A stretch of 64,000 nucleotides of DNA, taken from positions 154,616 through 218,615 of the forward strand of contig JAGFNQ010008763.1 in NCBI GenBank assembly GCA_024364735.1, in the 5' to 3' direction. The notes beneath the pieces were generated by a model, which saw nothing but the letters and a program-made list of their open reading frames with translations, made no database searches and was not told the DNA's origin. Position 1 is the stretch's first letter. Each line of letters starts with the position of its first letter. This document shows, piece by piece, positions 1-10,330 of this stretch. Source of the DNA: Boesenbergia rotunda (lineage: Eukaryota > Streptophyta > Magnoliopsida > Zingiberales > Zingiberaceae). Both the position numbers and the translations under genes were made by a program.

Positions 1-400
1 AGTCTTTTGCTCCATCCACAAGTGAAAATGGGAAAGCTCTCAGGTTGATGTCTTCTTCAGTAACTCCATGTGGCTTCATAGTGGAGCATACGGTGTGAAA
101 CTCATGGAGATGTCTAGTGGGGTCCTCACCAGCTAAGCCATGAAACTTTGGGAGTAGATGAATGAGTTCGGAACGTAGCTCAAAATCCACCTCCAACTCA
201 GGGTACTGGATACACTGAAAAGCCAGCTCTGGTGCTGCAAGCTCCCTCATGGTTCTATTGTTCGCCATCTGGAATTCTAACAAAGGGTCACTGCTGGTAT
301 ATAGTCTAGAAATCTCTAGCTGAGCTCTCCTCTGTGCGTGGAAGGTCCTTTCTATCTCAGGATCAAAATCAGCTAAGCTGGAGTAGGAAGACCTGGTCAT
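1..400 (-). CDS. Ty3/gypsy gag, N-terminal part (element A', continues out of window)
   Basis: Reading the minus strand from an ATG at 400 gives an open gag frame to the window edge. It is nearly identical to the gag of element A at 5271-5671. It contains the ELAAPELAFQCIQYPELE and LLPKFHGLAGEDPTRHL blocks seen in Athila/Tat-like gag. Gag forms the particle that packages element RNA. Where element A has a TGA stop (5285-5287), this copy has TCA (Ser), so it is open here. The 3' end is outside the window, so whether the whole gene is intact is unknown. Homology and strand are clear; lineage within gypsy is tentative. Confidence 0.8.
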   Translation of the reverse strand, partial: MTRSSYSSLADFDPEIERTFHAQRRAQLEISRLYTSSDPLLEFQMANNRTMRELAAPELAFQCIQYPELEVDFELRSELIHLLPKFHGLAGEDPTRHLHEFHTVCSTMKPHGVTEEDINLRAFPFSLVDGAKD

Positions 401-500
401 GCACTGCACACCAAATGAAGAAAATTCGTGAGATGCAAGAATTAACTAGAAAATTCAGAATTATTACAAGACCTAAAAATAAACAAACATCATAAAAGGG

Positions 501-518
501 TCCCCGGCAACGGCGCCA
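501..518 (-). other. Primer-binding site of A'
   Basis: On the minus strand this reads TGGCGCCGTTGCCGGGGA, the tRNA-Asp-type primer site common in Athila/Tat-like elements. It lies 4 bp inside the LTR edge at 523. Its position marks the LTR at 523 as a 5' LTR of an element whose body runs left out of the window. Confidence 0.85.
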
Positions 519-955
519 AAATTGATAACCGCGTTTGTTGCGTTACGGTTTCAATTAATTTCCTCGTTTCAAGCAATTATGTAGTAGTAGTTGAACCGAA
601 TCGTCTCTCAAGGACCCAATATGATGCATGCACTTTCTCGGTCTATGAAAAATAGTAAATCACAGAAAAATAAAAACTGGATAAACAAAGCATGTTCTCT
701 TAGGGTTGCAAATAACAAAACAAGTAAACTGAACTACGAACTTCTACCTAATAGCAGATCAAGCTAACTAATTGATTTGGACAGCAAAAGAACCTTTAAA
801 ACTAAGAAATTTCAGAAGGAGTTTATCTAGAGATCCTAACTAAATGGCAATCCATTCCATCATCAAGCACAGATTCAATTCAAGCTATTCAACAAACACT
901 TTGCGTTCAAGCAGAGAAAGGGTTAAAACACGGACCAATTTCTATAAGAAATTAA

Positions 956-1897
956 TGTTGAGGCAATCGGCTTCTAAAATGATTGGAAGATCATGGTTTT
1001 GATGTGTGGGCGAATAGGTTTAAAGTTAGAGTGTTATGTTGTATTTGATATGTGTGATTGAGTTTGCAGGACTTGGAGAATCACATTTGGTGGACATATC
1101 CGAGGGACGAGAGCCGAGGGAGGAGAGCTCCAAGGGCAAGCCGGGAAGTGGACTTCAAGGGCACACGTGAAGGGTGGCATGGAGGCAAGCCAAGGGAAGG
1201 CTTGCGTGCGCATCCGAGGGACGATAGCCAGAAGAAGAGGACTTCAAAGGGAGAACCAAGGGAGCACACCTGAAGGCACACGCGAAGGAGAAGGTCCGGA
1301 GTGGCTGGAGCTGAGCTGGGAGGCAGGGCAGTCGACTGGCCCAGAGACAGTCGACTGCCAAAACCCACAGAAAGTTCGCAGCTTCGGACCAGTCGACTGG
1401 CCTTGGGGCAGTCGACTGGTATACCCCGAAACTAGCCGTTGGCTAGCTGTTTGCTAGCCGTTGGCCAGCAATTAATGCTGGGTCAGTCGACTGCCCTCGA
1501 CTGGTGCGGGGCTGGACATACTGCGAGTCTGTCCTTTTCACCTATAAAAGGAGCTCCTCGTTACACGTGCACGGTACGGTTCCGTACAATAACGAAGTGC
1601 TGCCAAACTGAAAAGTATTCTTGCTTCCTCTCACTCATTCTACTTCATTCTGTAAAGAGGAAGATCGCCGTTGTAAAGGTTTCTCCACTTGAAGGAGGTT
1701 TTCATAGTGAAAGTGGTGCTCGCGGCGTGGATCCTTGGATTAGTCACCCATCTGGGTGGATACCAAGTAAAATACTCTTGTTAGCATTGTTTAATTTCCT
1801 TTGCATATTATTTTCCGCTGCGCTAACAATTCACCCCCCCCCCCACTTGAAAAAGTGCATTCACCCCCCCCCTCTGCACGCCTACATCGATCCTTCA
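956..1897 (+). mobile_element. Solo LTR, SIRE-like copia
   Basis: The segment starts TGTTGAGGC and ends CCTTCA. It is flanked by the direct repeat ATTAA (951-955 and 1898-1902), and the host LTR sequence resumes exactly afterwards. There is no primer site or coding interior, so this is a solo LTR left by LTR-LTR recombination. It belongs to a family related to the LTR of element E (43358-44375, opposite strand): both share the terminal ATTGCCTCAACA sequence and the palindrome CAGTCGACTG, repeated here at about 1329-1510. The 60-160-residue open frames inside it have no recognisable protein content. Confidence 0.9.
1543..1550 (+). promoter_or_regulatory. TATA box of the solo LTR
   Basis: TATAAAAG, preceded by the CAGTCGACTG cluster and followed by a U5-like stretch. 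The position within the LTR fits a copia promoter. Confidence 0.65.
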
Positions 1898-2054
1898 ATT
1901 AACTGCAGAAACAATAACTAAGCTGGGAATTCGAAAAAGCTGGAAACTACAATTCAAAGCAGGAAAATAGCAGGAATTCGAAGATAAATGAAAGGGAATG
2001 CAAATTTGTTCTACAACAAGTAAAAATAAGGAAAACTAAAAAGGAAGCTGAAAA

Positions 2055-2714
2055 NNNNNNNNNNNNNNNNNNNNNNNNNNNNNNNNNNNNNNNNNNNNNN
2101 NNNNNNNNNNNNNNNNNNNNNNNNNNNNNNNNNNNNNNNNNNNNNNNNNNNNNNNNNNNNNNNNNNNNNNNNNNNNNNNNNNNNNNNNNNNNNNNNNNNN
2201 NNNNNNNNNNNNNNNNNNNNNNNNNNNNNNNNNNNNNNNNNNNNNNNNNNNNNNNNNNNNNNNNNNNNNNNNNNNNNNNNNNNNNNNNNNNNNNNNNNNN
2301 NNNNNNNNNNNNNNNNNNNNNNNNNNNNNNNNNNNNNNNNNNNNNNNNNNNNNNNNNNNNNNNNNNNNNNNNNNNNNNNNNNNNNNNNNNNNNNNNNNNN
2401 NNNNNNNNNNNNNNNNNNNNNNNNNNNNNNNNNNNNNNNNNNNNNNNNNNNNNNNNNNNNNNNNNNNNNNNNNNNNNNNNNNNNNNNNNNNNNNNNNNNN
2501 NNNNNNNNNNNNNNNNNNNNNNNNNNNNNNNNNNNNNNNNNNNNNNNNNNNNNNNNNNNNNNNNNNNNNNNNNNNNNNNNNNNNNNNNNNNNNNNNNNNN
2601 NNNNNNNNNNNNNNNNNNNNNNNNNNNNNNNNNNNNNNNNNNNNNNNNNNNNNNNNNNNNNNNNNNNNNNNNNNNNNNNNNNNNNNNNNNNNNNNNNNNN
2701 NNNNNNNNNNNNNN
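2055..2714. other. Assembly gap (660 N)
   Basis: An unbroken run of N. To its right is the reverse transcriptase of element A; to its left is LTR sequence. The rest of RT, RNase H and integrase (normally 2-3 kb) plus the LTR remainder cannot fit in 660 bp. Confidence 1.
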
Positions 2715-3144
2715 ACCACTGCACTGGACTCACCCACTGACTGTCGGAGACAGGATATATAATGCCAGCCTGTAGTAGCTTGGTTACCTCCTTCTTGACC
2801 ACATCTAGAATAAGTGGGTTGAGTCTGTGCTGGGGTTGTCTCACCGGTCTTGCACCCTCCTCTAAGAAAATCCTGTGCATGCAAATGGATGAGCTAATCC
2901 CTGGTATATCTGCAATGGTCCACCCAATAGCCCTCTGATACACCCGTAGAAGATCTAGTAGCCTTTTCTCTTGACCTGGCTCAAGATGCTGAGCAATGAT
3001 GACTGGCAACTGCTCGTTCTCTCCTAGGTAGGCATATTTCAAGTGCTCAGGTAGGGGTTTCAAAGCAAGCTTCGGGGGTTTCAAGACTGATGGAAGCAAT
3101 TTTTCAGGACCCGCCTCCAATGCAGACACCTCAGCGTCATCCAC
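2715..3144 (-). pseudogene. Ty3/gypsy reverse transcriptase, N-terminal part (element A)
   Basis: The frame read from 3144 ends in the gap. It contains the linker and first RT block: LKYAYLGENEQLPVIIA, then GWTIADIPGIS, HRIFLEEGARPVRQPQHR and VVKKEVTKLLQAGIIYPVSDS. These are standard at the start of gypsy RT, which copies element RNA into DNA. The catalytic YxDD block is not visible because it falls in the N run. The part seen is open, but the upstream protease and gag are broken, so the element is unlikely to be functional. Confidence 0.8.
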
Positions 3145-3215
3145 CTGGATAGTGTCACAGACTAAAGCTGATCCACCACTATCATCATCATCCTCATCTG
3201 AATCCTCTGTGTCGG

Positions 3216-3686
3216 CTAGATCTGAATCCGTGCCAGCAGCGAATGATCCTCAGCGGGATATCTGTTCGCATCAAGGGTGGAGAACTGAACCACTGTGTCC
3301 CCAAACTCCATGGTGAGTGTCCCTGCATGAACATCGATCTTGGTCCTTGCCGTCTTCAGGAATGGGCATCCCAAAATCAATGGAGCTGAGCTTGAAGTTA
3401 GGTCCTTCTCCATATCTAAGATGTAAAAATCAGCTGGGAATATCAAATCCATGACTTTAACCAATACGTCCTCTATGACTCCAGCTGGATGAGCAAAACT
3501 GCGGTTGGCCAACTGAATGACCACCCCAGTAGGCTATAATGACCCAATGCCTAAAGAGACGAACACTGACTTAGGTATGACATTGATGGAGGCTCCTAAG
3601 TCAACCATAGCATCCTCGAACATGCAGTCTCCAATCACACACAGTACTGTGAAAACCCCTGGGTCTTTGCATTTCTGAGGCATTAT
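3216..3686 (-). pseudogene. Retropepsin-like protease region (element A)
   Basis: Minus-strand translation around 3589-3603 gives the active-site motif Asp-Leu-Gly-Ala-Ser, followed by INVIPKSVF. A TAG stop follows near 3535. The frame then resumes to 3216 with VIQLANRSFAHPAGVIEDVLVKV, LGCPFLKTARTKIDVHAGTL and EFGDTVVQF, all typical of the Athila/Tat protease. The protease would cleave the Gag-Pol polyprotein. The internal stop makes this a relic. Confidence 0.75.
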
Positions 3687-5671
3687 CTAGATCATAGCTG
3701 AAACATTCTTTCCCATACTGACCAACTCTGTCCCTTTCAACTTCTTCTTGTGTGTGCACAGATCCTTCAGAAACTTCGCATACTTGGGAATGTGTCTGAT
3801 CACTCTAAGTAATGGAATGTTCACCTCTACTTTGCAAAAAATGTCAATCAGCTCCTGATGTTCCTGTGACTTGTATGAGTCTGCATTCTTCCTCGGACCA
3901 ACTGCTCGTTGAGGGAAAGGTAACTGAATGGGTGACTCTGGTAGTGGAAGTGACTCTGGCTCTACTCCCCTCTGAGATCTCGAAAGATCAACCTCTGATA
4001 CTGTAGGAGTCTGTGGGGTAGTAGCCTCCTGTGTAATCTGTCCACTCCGAAGTGTGATAGCACTAACATTCCCCCTAGGGTTCGGAATAGACTGAGAAGG
4101 TAGCTGACTAGATCCTTGAGCTTGTAACTGACTGACTGCGGATGATAATTGCCCCATTTGTCGCTCCATGTTTTGAATGGAGGCATCAGTCCTCATCTGA
4201 AATTGTCTATAGTCCCCCTGCTGCTGCTGAAGTTGAGCAATAATCTGAGCGCTAACCTGGGTACTAATCTGGGTGCTCAACTGAGTACTCAACTGAGTGC
4301 TAAGCTGCTGAAATTGAGTGTTGAGTTGCTGAACGTTCCTCTCATGTTGTTGCTGAAAATGAGTGAGAAGTGGCTCCAAAGTTAGTGGAATTTCCGGCTA
4401 TTGTTGCTGAACCGGTGGCACTCTTGGCAGAGATAGACTACTATAAAATCTTGGCGGTCTCGAGACTGCAGGTGGCGCAACAGAAGTGGTGGCTGATAAG
4501 GCTGTTGCTGATGTGATGTGTTCCTATACCTCAGATTAGGATGATCTCTCCAACCTGGATTGTATGTGCTGGACATGGGATCATAAGGCTGCTTGTATCC
4601 ATAAGACTGAGGTTGGAAAGACTGAGGCCTGGACTGAAAAGCATTTACTGCCGCCACTTGACTTGCAAGATAAAATCCATCATCAACCTGCACCTGGGGG
4701 CATAAATCTATGGGATGAGAGGTGCTACTGCAAAGTCCTCAAATCCTCATTGCTTGGGCTACTTGAGTTGAAGGCTGCTGAGTAGTCTGAAGGAGAGTCA
4801 TCTGCCTAAGGAAAGAAGTCAAATCCTGAAGATTAACCTTCACCTCTTGAGCTTCCATATTCTGCCCTGTGATCTCGTGTACTCCTTTAGGCACCAACGG
4901 ACGGCTCCAAAATTGTTGAGAATTCGCTGCCATAATAGAAATCAACTCTCTAGCTTCCTCAGGTGTCTTGTTCACTAAGGCCCCTCCACTAGAAGCGTCC
5001 ACCATACTTCTGTCCATGGGAAGAAGTCTCTCATAGAAGTATTGAATGAGTAACAGCTCACTGATCTGATGGTGGGGACAGCTAGAACAAAGTTTCTTGA
5101 AGCGCTCCCAATACTCATATAGTGTCTCTCCAGAAATCTGCTGGATCCCACAAATACTCTTTCTAATTGCAGTAGTCCTCGAAGCTGGGAACAATTTCTC
5201 CAAGAAAGCTTTCTTCATTTCGGCCCAAGAAGTAACTAAAGCATGTGGTAAGGTGTACCACCAGTCCTTTGCTCCATCCACAAGTCAAAATGGGAAAGCT
5301 CTCAGGTTGATGTCTTCTTCAGCAATACCATGTGGCTTCATAGTGGAGCATACGGTGTGAAACTCCTGGAGATGTCTAGTGGGGTCCTCACCAGCTAAAC
5401 CATGGAACTTTGGGAGTAGATAAATGAGTCCGGAACGTAGCTCAAAATCCACCTCCAACTCAGGGTACTGGATACACTGAAAAGCCAACTCTGGTGCTGC
5501 AAGCTCCCTCATGGTTCTATTGTTCGCCATCTGGAATTCTGACAAAGGGTCGCTACTGGTAGACAGTCTAGAAATCTCTAGCTGAGCTCTCCTCTGTGCG
5601 TGGAAGGTGCTTTCTATCGCAGGATCAAAATCAGCCAAGCTGGAGTAGGAAGACCTCGTCATGCACTGCAC
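3687..5671 (-). pseudogene. Ty3/gypsy gag (element A), broken
   Basis: Three successive pieces are read from 5671. Residues matching A' gag run to a TGA at 5285-5287. The same frame then continues from 5281 to 4739 with GAKDWWYTLPHALVTSW, EKLFPASRTTAIRKSICGI and GETLYEYWERFKKLCSSCPHH. The third piece covers 4693-3687 after a frame change near 4740 and another near 4380. It includes a Gln-rich stretch (QLSTQLSTQ repeats, about 4260-4330), the NVSAITLRSGQ block and KVEVNIPLLRVIRHIPKYAKFLKDLC. The order is that of Athila/Tat gag. Stops and frameshifts make it non-functional. Confidence 0.85.
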
Positions 5672-5762
5672 ACCAATTGAAGAAAATTCGTGAGATGCAA
5701 GAATTAACTAGAAAATTTAGAATTATTGCAAGACCTAAAAATAAACAAACATCATAAGAGGG

Positions 5763-5780
5763 TCCCCGACAACGGCACCA
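5763..5780 (-). other. Primer-binding site of element A
   Basis: Minus strand TGGTGCCGTTGTCGGGGA, the same site as in A' with two changes. It lies 4 bp inside the LTR. Confidence 0.85.
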
Positions 5781-5784
5781 AAAT

Positions 5785-7260
5785 TGATAATCGCATTTGT
5801 CGCGTTACGGTTTCAATTAATTTCCTCGTTTCAAGCAATTATGTAGTAGTAGTTGAACCGAATCGTCTCTCAAGGACCCAATATGATGCATGCACTTTCT
5901 TGGTCTATGAAAAATAGTAAATCACAGAAAAATAAAAATTAGATAAACAAAGCTTGTTCTCATGGGGTTGCAAATAACAAAACAAGTAAACTTAACTACG
6001 CACTTCTACCTAATAGTGGATCAAGCTAACTAATTGATCTGGACAGCAAAAGAACCTTTAAAACTAAGAAATTTTAGAATGAGTTTATCTAGAGATCCTA
6101 ACTAAACGGCAATCCATTCCATCATCAAGCACAGATTCAATTCAAGCTATTCAACAAACACTTTGCGTTCAAGCAAAGAAAGGGTTAAAACATGGACCAA
6201 TTTCTATAAGAAATTAACTGCAGAAACAATAACTAAGCTGGGAATTCGAAATTAAGCTGGAAACTACAATTCAAAGTAGGAAAATAGCAGGAATTCGAAG
6301 ATAAATGAAAGGGGAATGCAAATTCTTGTTCTACAGCAAGTAAGCACGAAGGAACAATGAAAAGAAAGCTGAATTGGAGTGTCCGGTGGAAGAAACTCTG
6401 CCCCGATGAAGCCGATTGCTTCTGAGCTGGAGTAGAGGAGGGAATAGGCTGTGAAGTCGAAGAAGAGGGCCTGTCTAAGCTGTTAATCGCCTGAGAAACT
6501 GATCGAACAGTTGCTTCCTTCCTCCATCGCCTCTCCCCTACGTTTCTGCCGTAATCCGAGAGATGAGATCCCCTTCTTTGGCTGCCCTAACTCCCATTTC
6601 TACTTCTCCTTTCCACCCTTCATTTCCTCTGATGAGTGGCTGAGATCACTTGCAAGGAAACTCCATCAATCGTCGTTGCCAGATTCAAGTGGAGGGTTGT
6701 GATGACCCGCGCATCCGATCGCATCTGGACAGCTACTGATCGGACTGAATGGCTCTGGATTGGTCTGGATGCTCCCTGATCGGTCTGGGGACCGATCAGG
6801 AACCTCCCTGATCGGTCTGAGGACCGATCTGGACTTGATCAGTAGCTAAAATTTTGAGTTCTTTCGTGTCATCTCCTTCTGATCGTTCACTGGACCGATT
6901 ATGCCTTCCCTGATCGGTCTGGGGACCAATCAGGCCTCCCCTGATTGGTTTGGTGACCAATCAGGCCTCCCCTGATTGGTCTGATGACCAATCAGGCCTC
7001 CAGCAGAATGAAATATTGAGTCTGATGTCATTCTTTATGGATCCATCTTCGCCCCGGATGTGCCCTTTTTATCCGATGATGCACAAGCTGTCTAAAAATT
7101 CAATAGAATAAAATATGAGTGTGAAAATGCAGGAGAATTAATTAACCAATGAAAATACATCCTATTAATAATATGCATCATTTCATAAACAAATACACCC
7201 AAGAGCCACAAATTCCCTCACTAATTGCACAAAATTTATCCGTCAAATTGCTAATTATCA
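5785..7260 (-). repeat. 5' LTR of element A (gypsy)
   Basis: 1476 bp with perfect 7-bp terminal inverted repeats (TGATAAT...ATTATCA). The inner end abuts the primer site. The bases after 7260 (CACCC) would be the target duplication, but the partner end is lost with the gap. Between 6715 and 7010 the LTR carries several copies of the hairpin with arms TGATCGGTC/GACCGATCA, and decayed versions TGATTGGTC/GACCAATCA. The same motif occurs in copia element D. Confidence 0.85.
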
Positions 7261-7780
7261 CACCCCTATGCATATTGACGCCCGAGAGCCAATAATTATC
7301 TACCTGCTAGTCGTTTACAGACGTTGCGCTTTGGATAACCCTCAAGCCTCATGTTAGATACCCTCAAGCACTCGACCACCCCTATAGTGCAACGTCAGCA
7401 TTCGGATAGAATTGACCGGGGCTATAAATAAGTCCCCAAAGCTCAATTCTAAATTATTTATTCAACTGATTCACAACAAACAATTTTCTTTGTATTTTTC
7501 CATTCTTTTTCTGAGCTTTCATTTTGTAAGAGACTTATCCGCCCGAAGGAGTGTATTCAAGATATCTACGCTATACTTGCATTGGATTAGCAACCATCCT
7601 AGTTGCAACCAAGTAAATATCTGTGTGCCTCTTTTTTTGTTATAGTTTTTCTATTAATGTTTGCTTTATTCTAAACTAATCAACATCTTTGTTTATGATA
7701 AACAAAAGGCAGTAATTTTTATTTTCAAGGGCAATGCACCCCCTCTTACCGACCTTCGATCATCTTCATAACCATCAATA
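7261..7780 (+). repeat. LTR-like fragment interrupted by element A
   Basis: Promoter-like CTATAAATA at 7422-7430 lies in a GACCGGGG...CCCC context. It is followed by a T-rich leader and a C-run near 7739-7745, an organisation like copia LTR U3-R-U5. No primer site follows. Element A sits directly at its left edge, so the left part is missing. Assignment is by architecture only. Confidence 0.4.
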
Positions 7781-7785
7781 GATTC

Positions 7786-8570
7786 CGCGACAAAAAAAAC
7801 TAGATTTGACGATGAATTTGGCGACAAATTTCATTTTTCATCTCCAAATTCGTTGCCAAATTGCAATGAAAACAAAACTCGTCTAAAAAATCACTTTACG
7901 CAATTTTGGGATGAAATTGATGTTCTCTCAAATTTAGGGATGAAGCCTATTTTTGTTGCATATTTGCAATGAAAATAAAGTCTTAGTCTAAATGACAAAT
8001 TAAACTTTGTGATGAATCTTCTTTTATCGTAGAATCTGGGACAAATAGATAGATTCGTCCCAATCTAGGTCTTAACCACTAATTCATCCCAAAATCTAAG
8101 ACGAATTAGTGGTTTAGACCCAGATTGGGACGAAAATAGATTCGTCGTAGAATCTGGGACGAATTTACATATTCATCCTAGAAATTCGGGACGAATTGTA
8201 AATTCGTCCCAAATTTTTGCGACGAATCTATTTTTTCGTCCCAGATTCTATAACGAATACAAATTCATCGCAAAAGCTTCAATTTAGTCAATTTTGTGAT
8301 GAATCATTTTTCGTCCCAAATATATGTTGATTCATATCAAATCTGGGACAAATCTGTGTATGGATGAATTAACGAATTCATCCCAAATTCTGGGACAAAT
8401 ATTTGAATTTGTCTCAAATTCTTGGATGAATTCAAATATTCATCCCAGAATTTGGGACGAATTCGACAAATTCATCCCAAAATCAGGGACGAATCCACAA
8501 ATTCATCCCAAAATATGGGAGATCAAAGAATTACATTAAGTTGGCGACGAATTTTTTTCATTGTGAAATT
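7786..8570. mobile_element. CACTA-like DNA transposon subterminal repeat region (relic)
   Basis: Dense short units of GGGACGAATT / AATTCGTCCC in both orientations (clear between 8040 and 8520), with GCGACGAATTT-type units near both edges. This is the look of subterminal repeats of plant CACTA elements. I do not see a clean CACTA terminus or target duplication. Other DNA transposons with fold-back ends remain possible. Confidence 0.35.
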
Positions 8571-9180
8571 TGTCTCAAATTGATCAGATTTTGGCTAAAA
8601 CCACAATGTTTCTTAAATTTTTAATGTAAATACAATCGATATTAACAGTTTAACCACATCCAACACATCGTAATCAGATTTAACATACACATCCTATTTC
8701 AATCAACATATCCAATCCATTTGCAAATTAAATCCAAATGAAACCATACAAATATCTAATCCATATCCATACAAATATATAAAATCCAAATGAAACCATA
8801 TCAAATCCATATCCATGCAAACAAATAAGTCATCACATCTAATCCATAGAAATCCATAAAGTCATCGAATTAAACGACAAGAACATTAACATATCAACCT
8901 CTTCCATGACAATCTTGCTTCTTCCATTTTCTTCTTTTCCCACATTAACAAATAAATAATAAAATGAATCATTTATAACATAAAGACATCTACTAAATTA
9001 ATATAAAACTTAACAATGTTATCAGATCACTTGTCGTCGTCAATCCTGTTCAAAATAAATTAACAATATTAATAACAAAGAGAATTATTTATAATAAGAA
9101 AAAATCTATTAAATTAATACAAAACTTAATAGTTGTACTAGTTTATTTGTCTTCGTCAACCCTGTTCAAATAAAATAATG
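8571..9180. repeat. AT-rich stretch with a diverged 116-bp duplication
   Basis: There is no coding sequence. Roughly 8941-9056 and 9057-9172 are two diverged copies offset by 116 bp (CAATCCTGTTCAA at 9041, CAACCCTGTTCAA at 9157). On the minus strand both units hold an acceptor-like TGAACAG followed by a few codons, so this could be a duplicated last exon of the neighbouring transposon gene. That reading is speculative. Confidence 0.35.
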
Positions 9181-9425
9181 ATATCAACTCAACGGCTGAG
9201 TTTCTGATCAATTCTGAAGGTCCTACACCTGAAGTTACTAGTAATGATGAATGAGAAGGTGCATGTGAAGGTCTTGCACCTGATATTGGCAACGGCAAAT
9301 GAGAAGGTGCATTGGAAGATCCTGCACCTGATATTGGTAACAGTCAATGAGAAGGTGCATGTGAAGGTCCTACACCTAAAAGAGGGGTCGTAGGTCCAAT
9401 ATTGGGTAATGAAGCAGAGGGGCTA
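9181..9425 (-). pseudogene. Repetitive proline/serine-rich reading frame, transposon-associated
   Basis: The minus strand reads as repeats of about 18-20 residues containing PSHAPSH and LPISGA, with one stop. The DNA repeat is visible on the plus strand as GAGAAGGTGCAT...CACCTGATATTGG units. I do not recognise a family. Its place beside CACTA-like repeats suggests a fragment of the same transposon. Its first part is copied in the 272-bp duplication. Confidence 0.3.
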
Positions 9426-9900
9426 AGAGAAGATCGTTTATGCCCATGGTGTCAAAACTGTCAAACTAAAGTGTTAGGATAAAGTTGTTGATGCAGTCTG
9501 GCCTGATTGTTGTTTTGGTGTTGACACCGATTTAAGGTTTGATTTAAGTTTGGTTGAACTAATTGTGATTAAGTCCTGGTCGGGGACTAGGCACGGGTTG
9601 ATTGAAGTCCTAGCCTGGACGGTTAGGTGCATGTGAAGGTCCTACACCTAAAAGAGGGGTCGTAGGTCCAATATCGGGTAATGAAGCAGAGGGGCTAAGA
9701 GAAGATCGTTTATGCCCACGGTGTCAAAACTGTCAAACTAAAGTGTTAGGATAAAGTTGTTGATGCAGTCTGGCCTGATTGTTGTTTTGGTGTTGACAGC
9801 AATTTAAGGTTTGATTTAAGTTTGGTTGAACTAATTGTGATTAAGTCCTGGTCGGGGACTAGGCACGGGTTGATTGAAGTCCTAGACTGGAGGGTTAGGT
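9357..9900 (+). repeat. Tandem duplication, 272-bp unit x2
   Basis: 9357-9628 and 9629-9900 are nearly identical (four or five small differences by eye). Each unit holds about 130 bp of flank and about 140 bp of the start of the LTR of element D (TGTTGATGCAG at 9486 and 9758). The duplication therefore arose after D inserted and spans the insertion edge. Confidence 0.85.
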
Positions 9901-9910
9901 TAGAGAAAAT

Positions 9911-10250
9911 CCCGGTGAGTGAAGCGGGGTCCTGGTGAGTGAAGCCAGGTGATGGAAATCCCGGTGAGTGAAGCAGGGTCCTGGTGAGTGAAGCCAGGTG
10001 ATGGAAATCCCGGTGAGTGAAGCCGGGTCCTGGTGAGTGAAGCCAGGTGATGGAAATCCCGGTGAGTGAAGCCGGGTCCTGGTGAGTGAAGCCAGGTGAT
10101 GGAAATCCTAGTGAGTGAAGCTAGGTTGAAATCCCGGTGAGAGAAGCTGGATCCCGGTGAGTGAAGCCGGGTGACCGAAACCCTGATGAGTGAAGTCAGG
10201 TCCTAGTGAGTGAAGCTAGGTTGAAGTCCTGGTGAGTGAAGCTGGGCACG
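9911..10250 (+). repeat. Hairpin array with covarying stems (D LTR)
   Basis: About 13 units of 5-base stem, TGAGTGAAG loop and complementary 5-base stem, in 49-bp double units separated by GTGATGGAAAT or similar. The stems change together: CCTGG/CCAGG (9931-9949), CCCGG/CCGGG (10009-10027), CCTAG/CTAGG (10107-10125 and 10202-10220), CCTGA/TCAGG (10182-10200). Most units pair perfectly; a few have one mismatch (for example CCCGG/CAGGG at 9960-9978). Confidence 0.9.
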
Positions 10251-10330
10251 GAGTCTTGGTCCGGGGCACTAAGAACGAGTCAGAGAAGGGCTGGAGGCTT
10301 GTTCTCGTGACTTAGAGTGCATTTGAGCTT

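Larger units (their letters stand above)
523..2054 (-). repeat. LTR of A' (interrupted, runs into the gap)
   Basis: Segments 523-955 and 1898-2054 match 5785-6372 of the LTR of element A. The LTR starts TGATAAC next to the primer site. A 942-bp solo LTR splits it. About 890 bp of the expected LTR remains unaccounted for at the gap edge, more than the 660 N. Either the gap length is nominal or sequence is deleted. Confidence 0.75.

Noticed and set aside
9911..10250. Hairpins as bacterial-type terminators or a riboswitch
   Set aside because: The host is a plant, the units are tandem in an LTR, and no U-tract or ligand-aptamer features are present.
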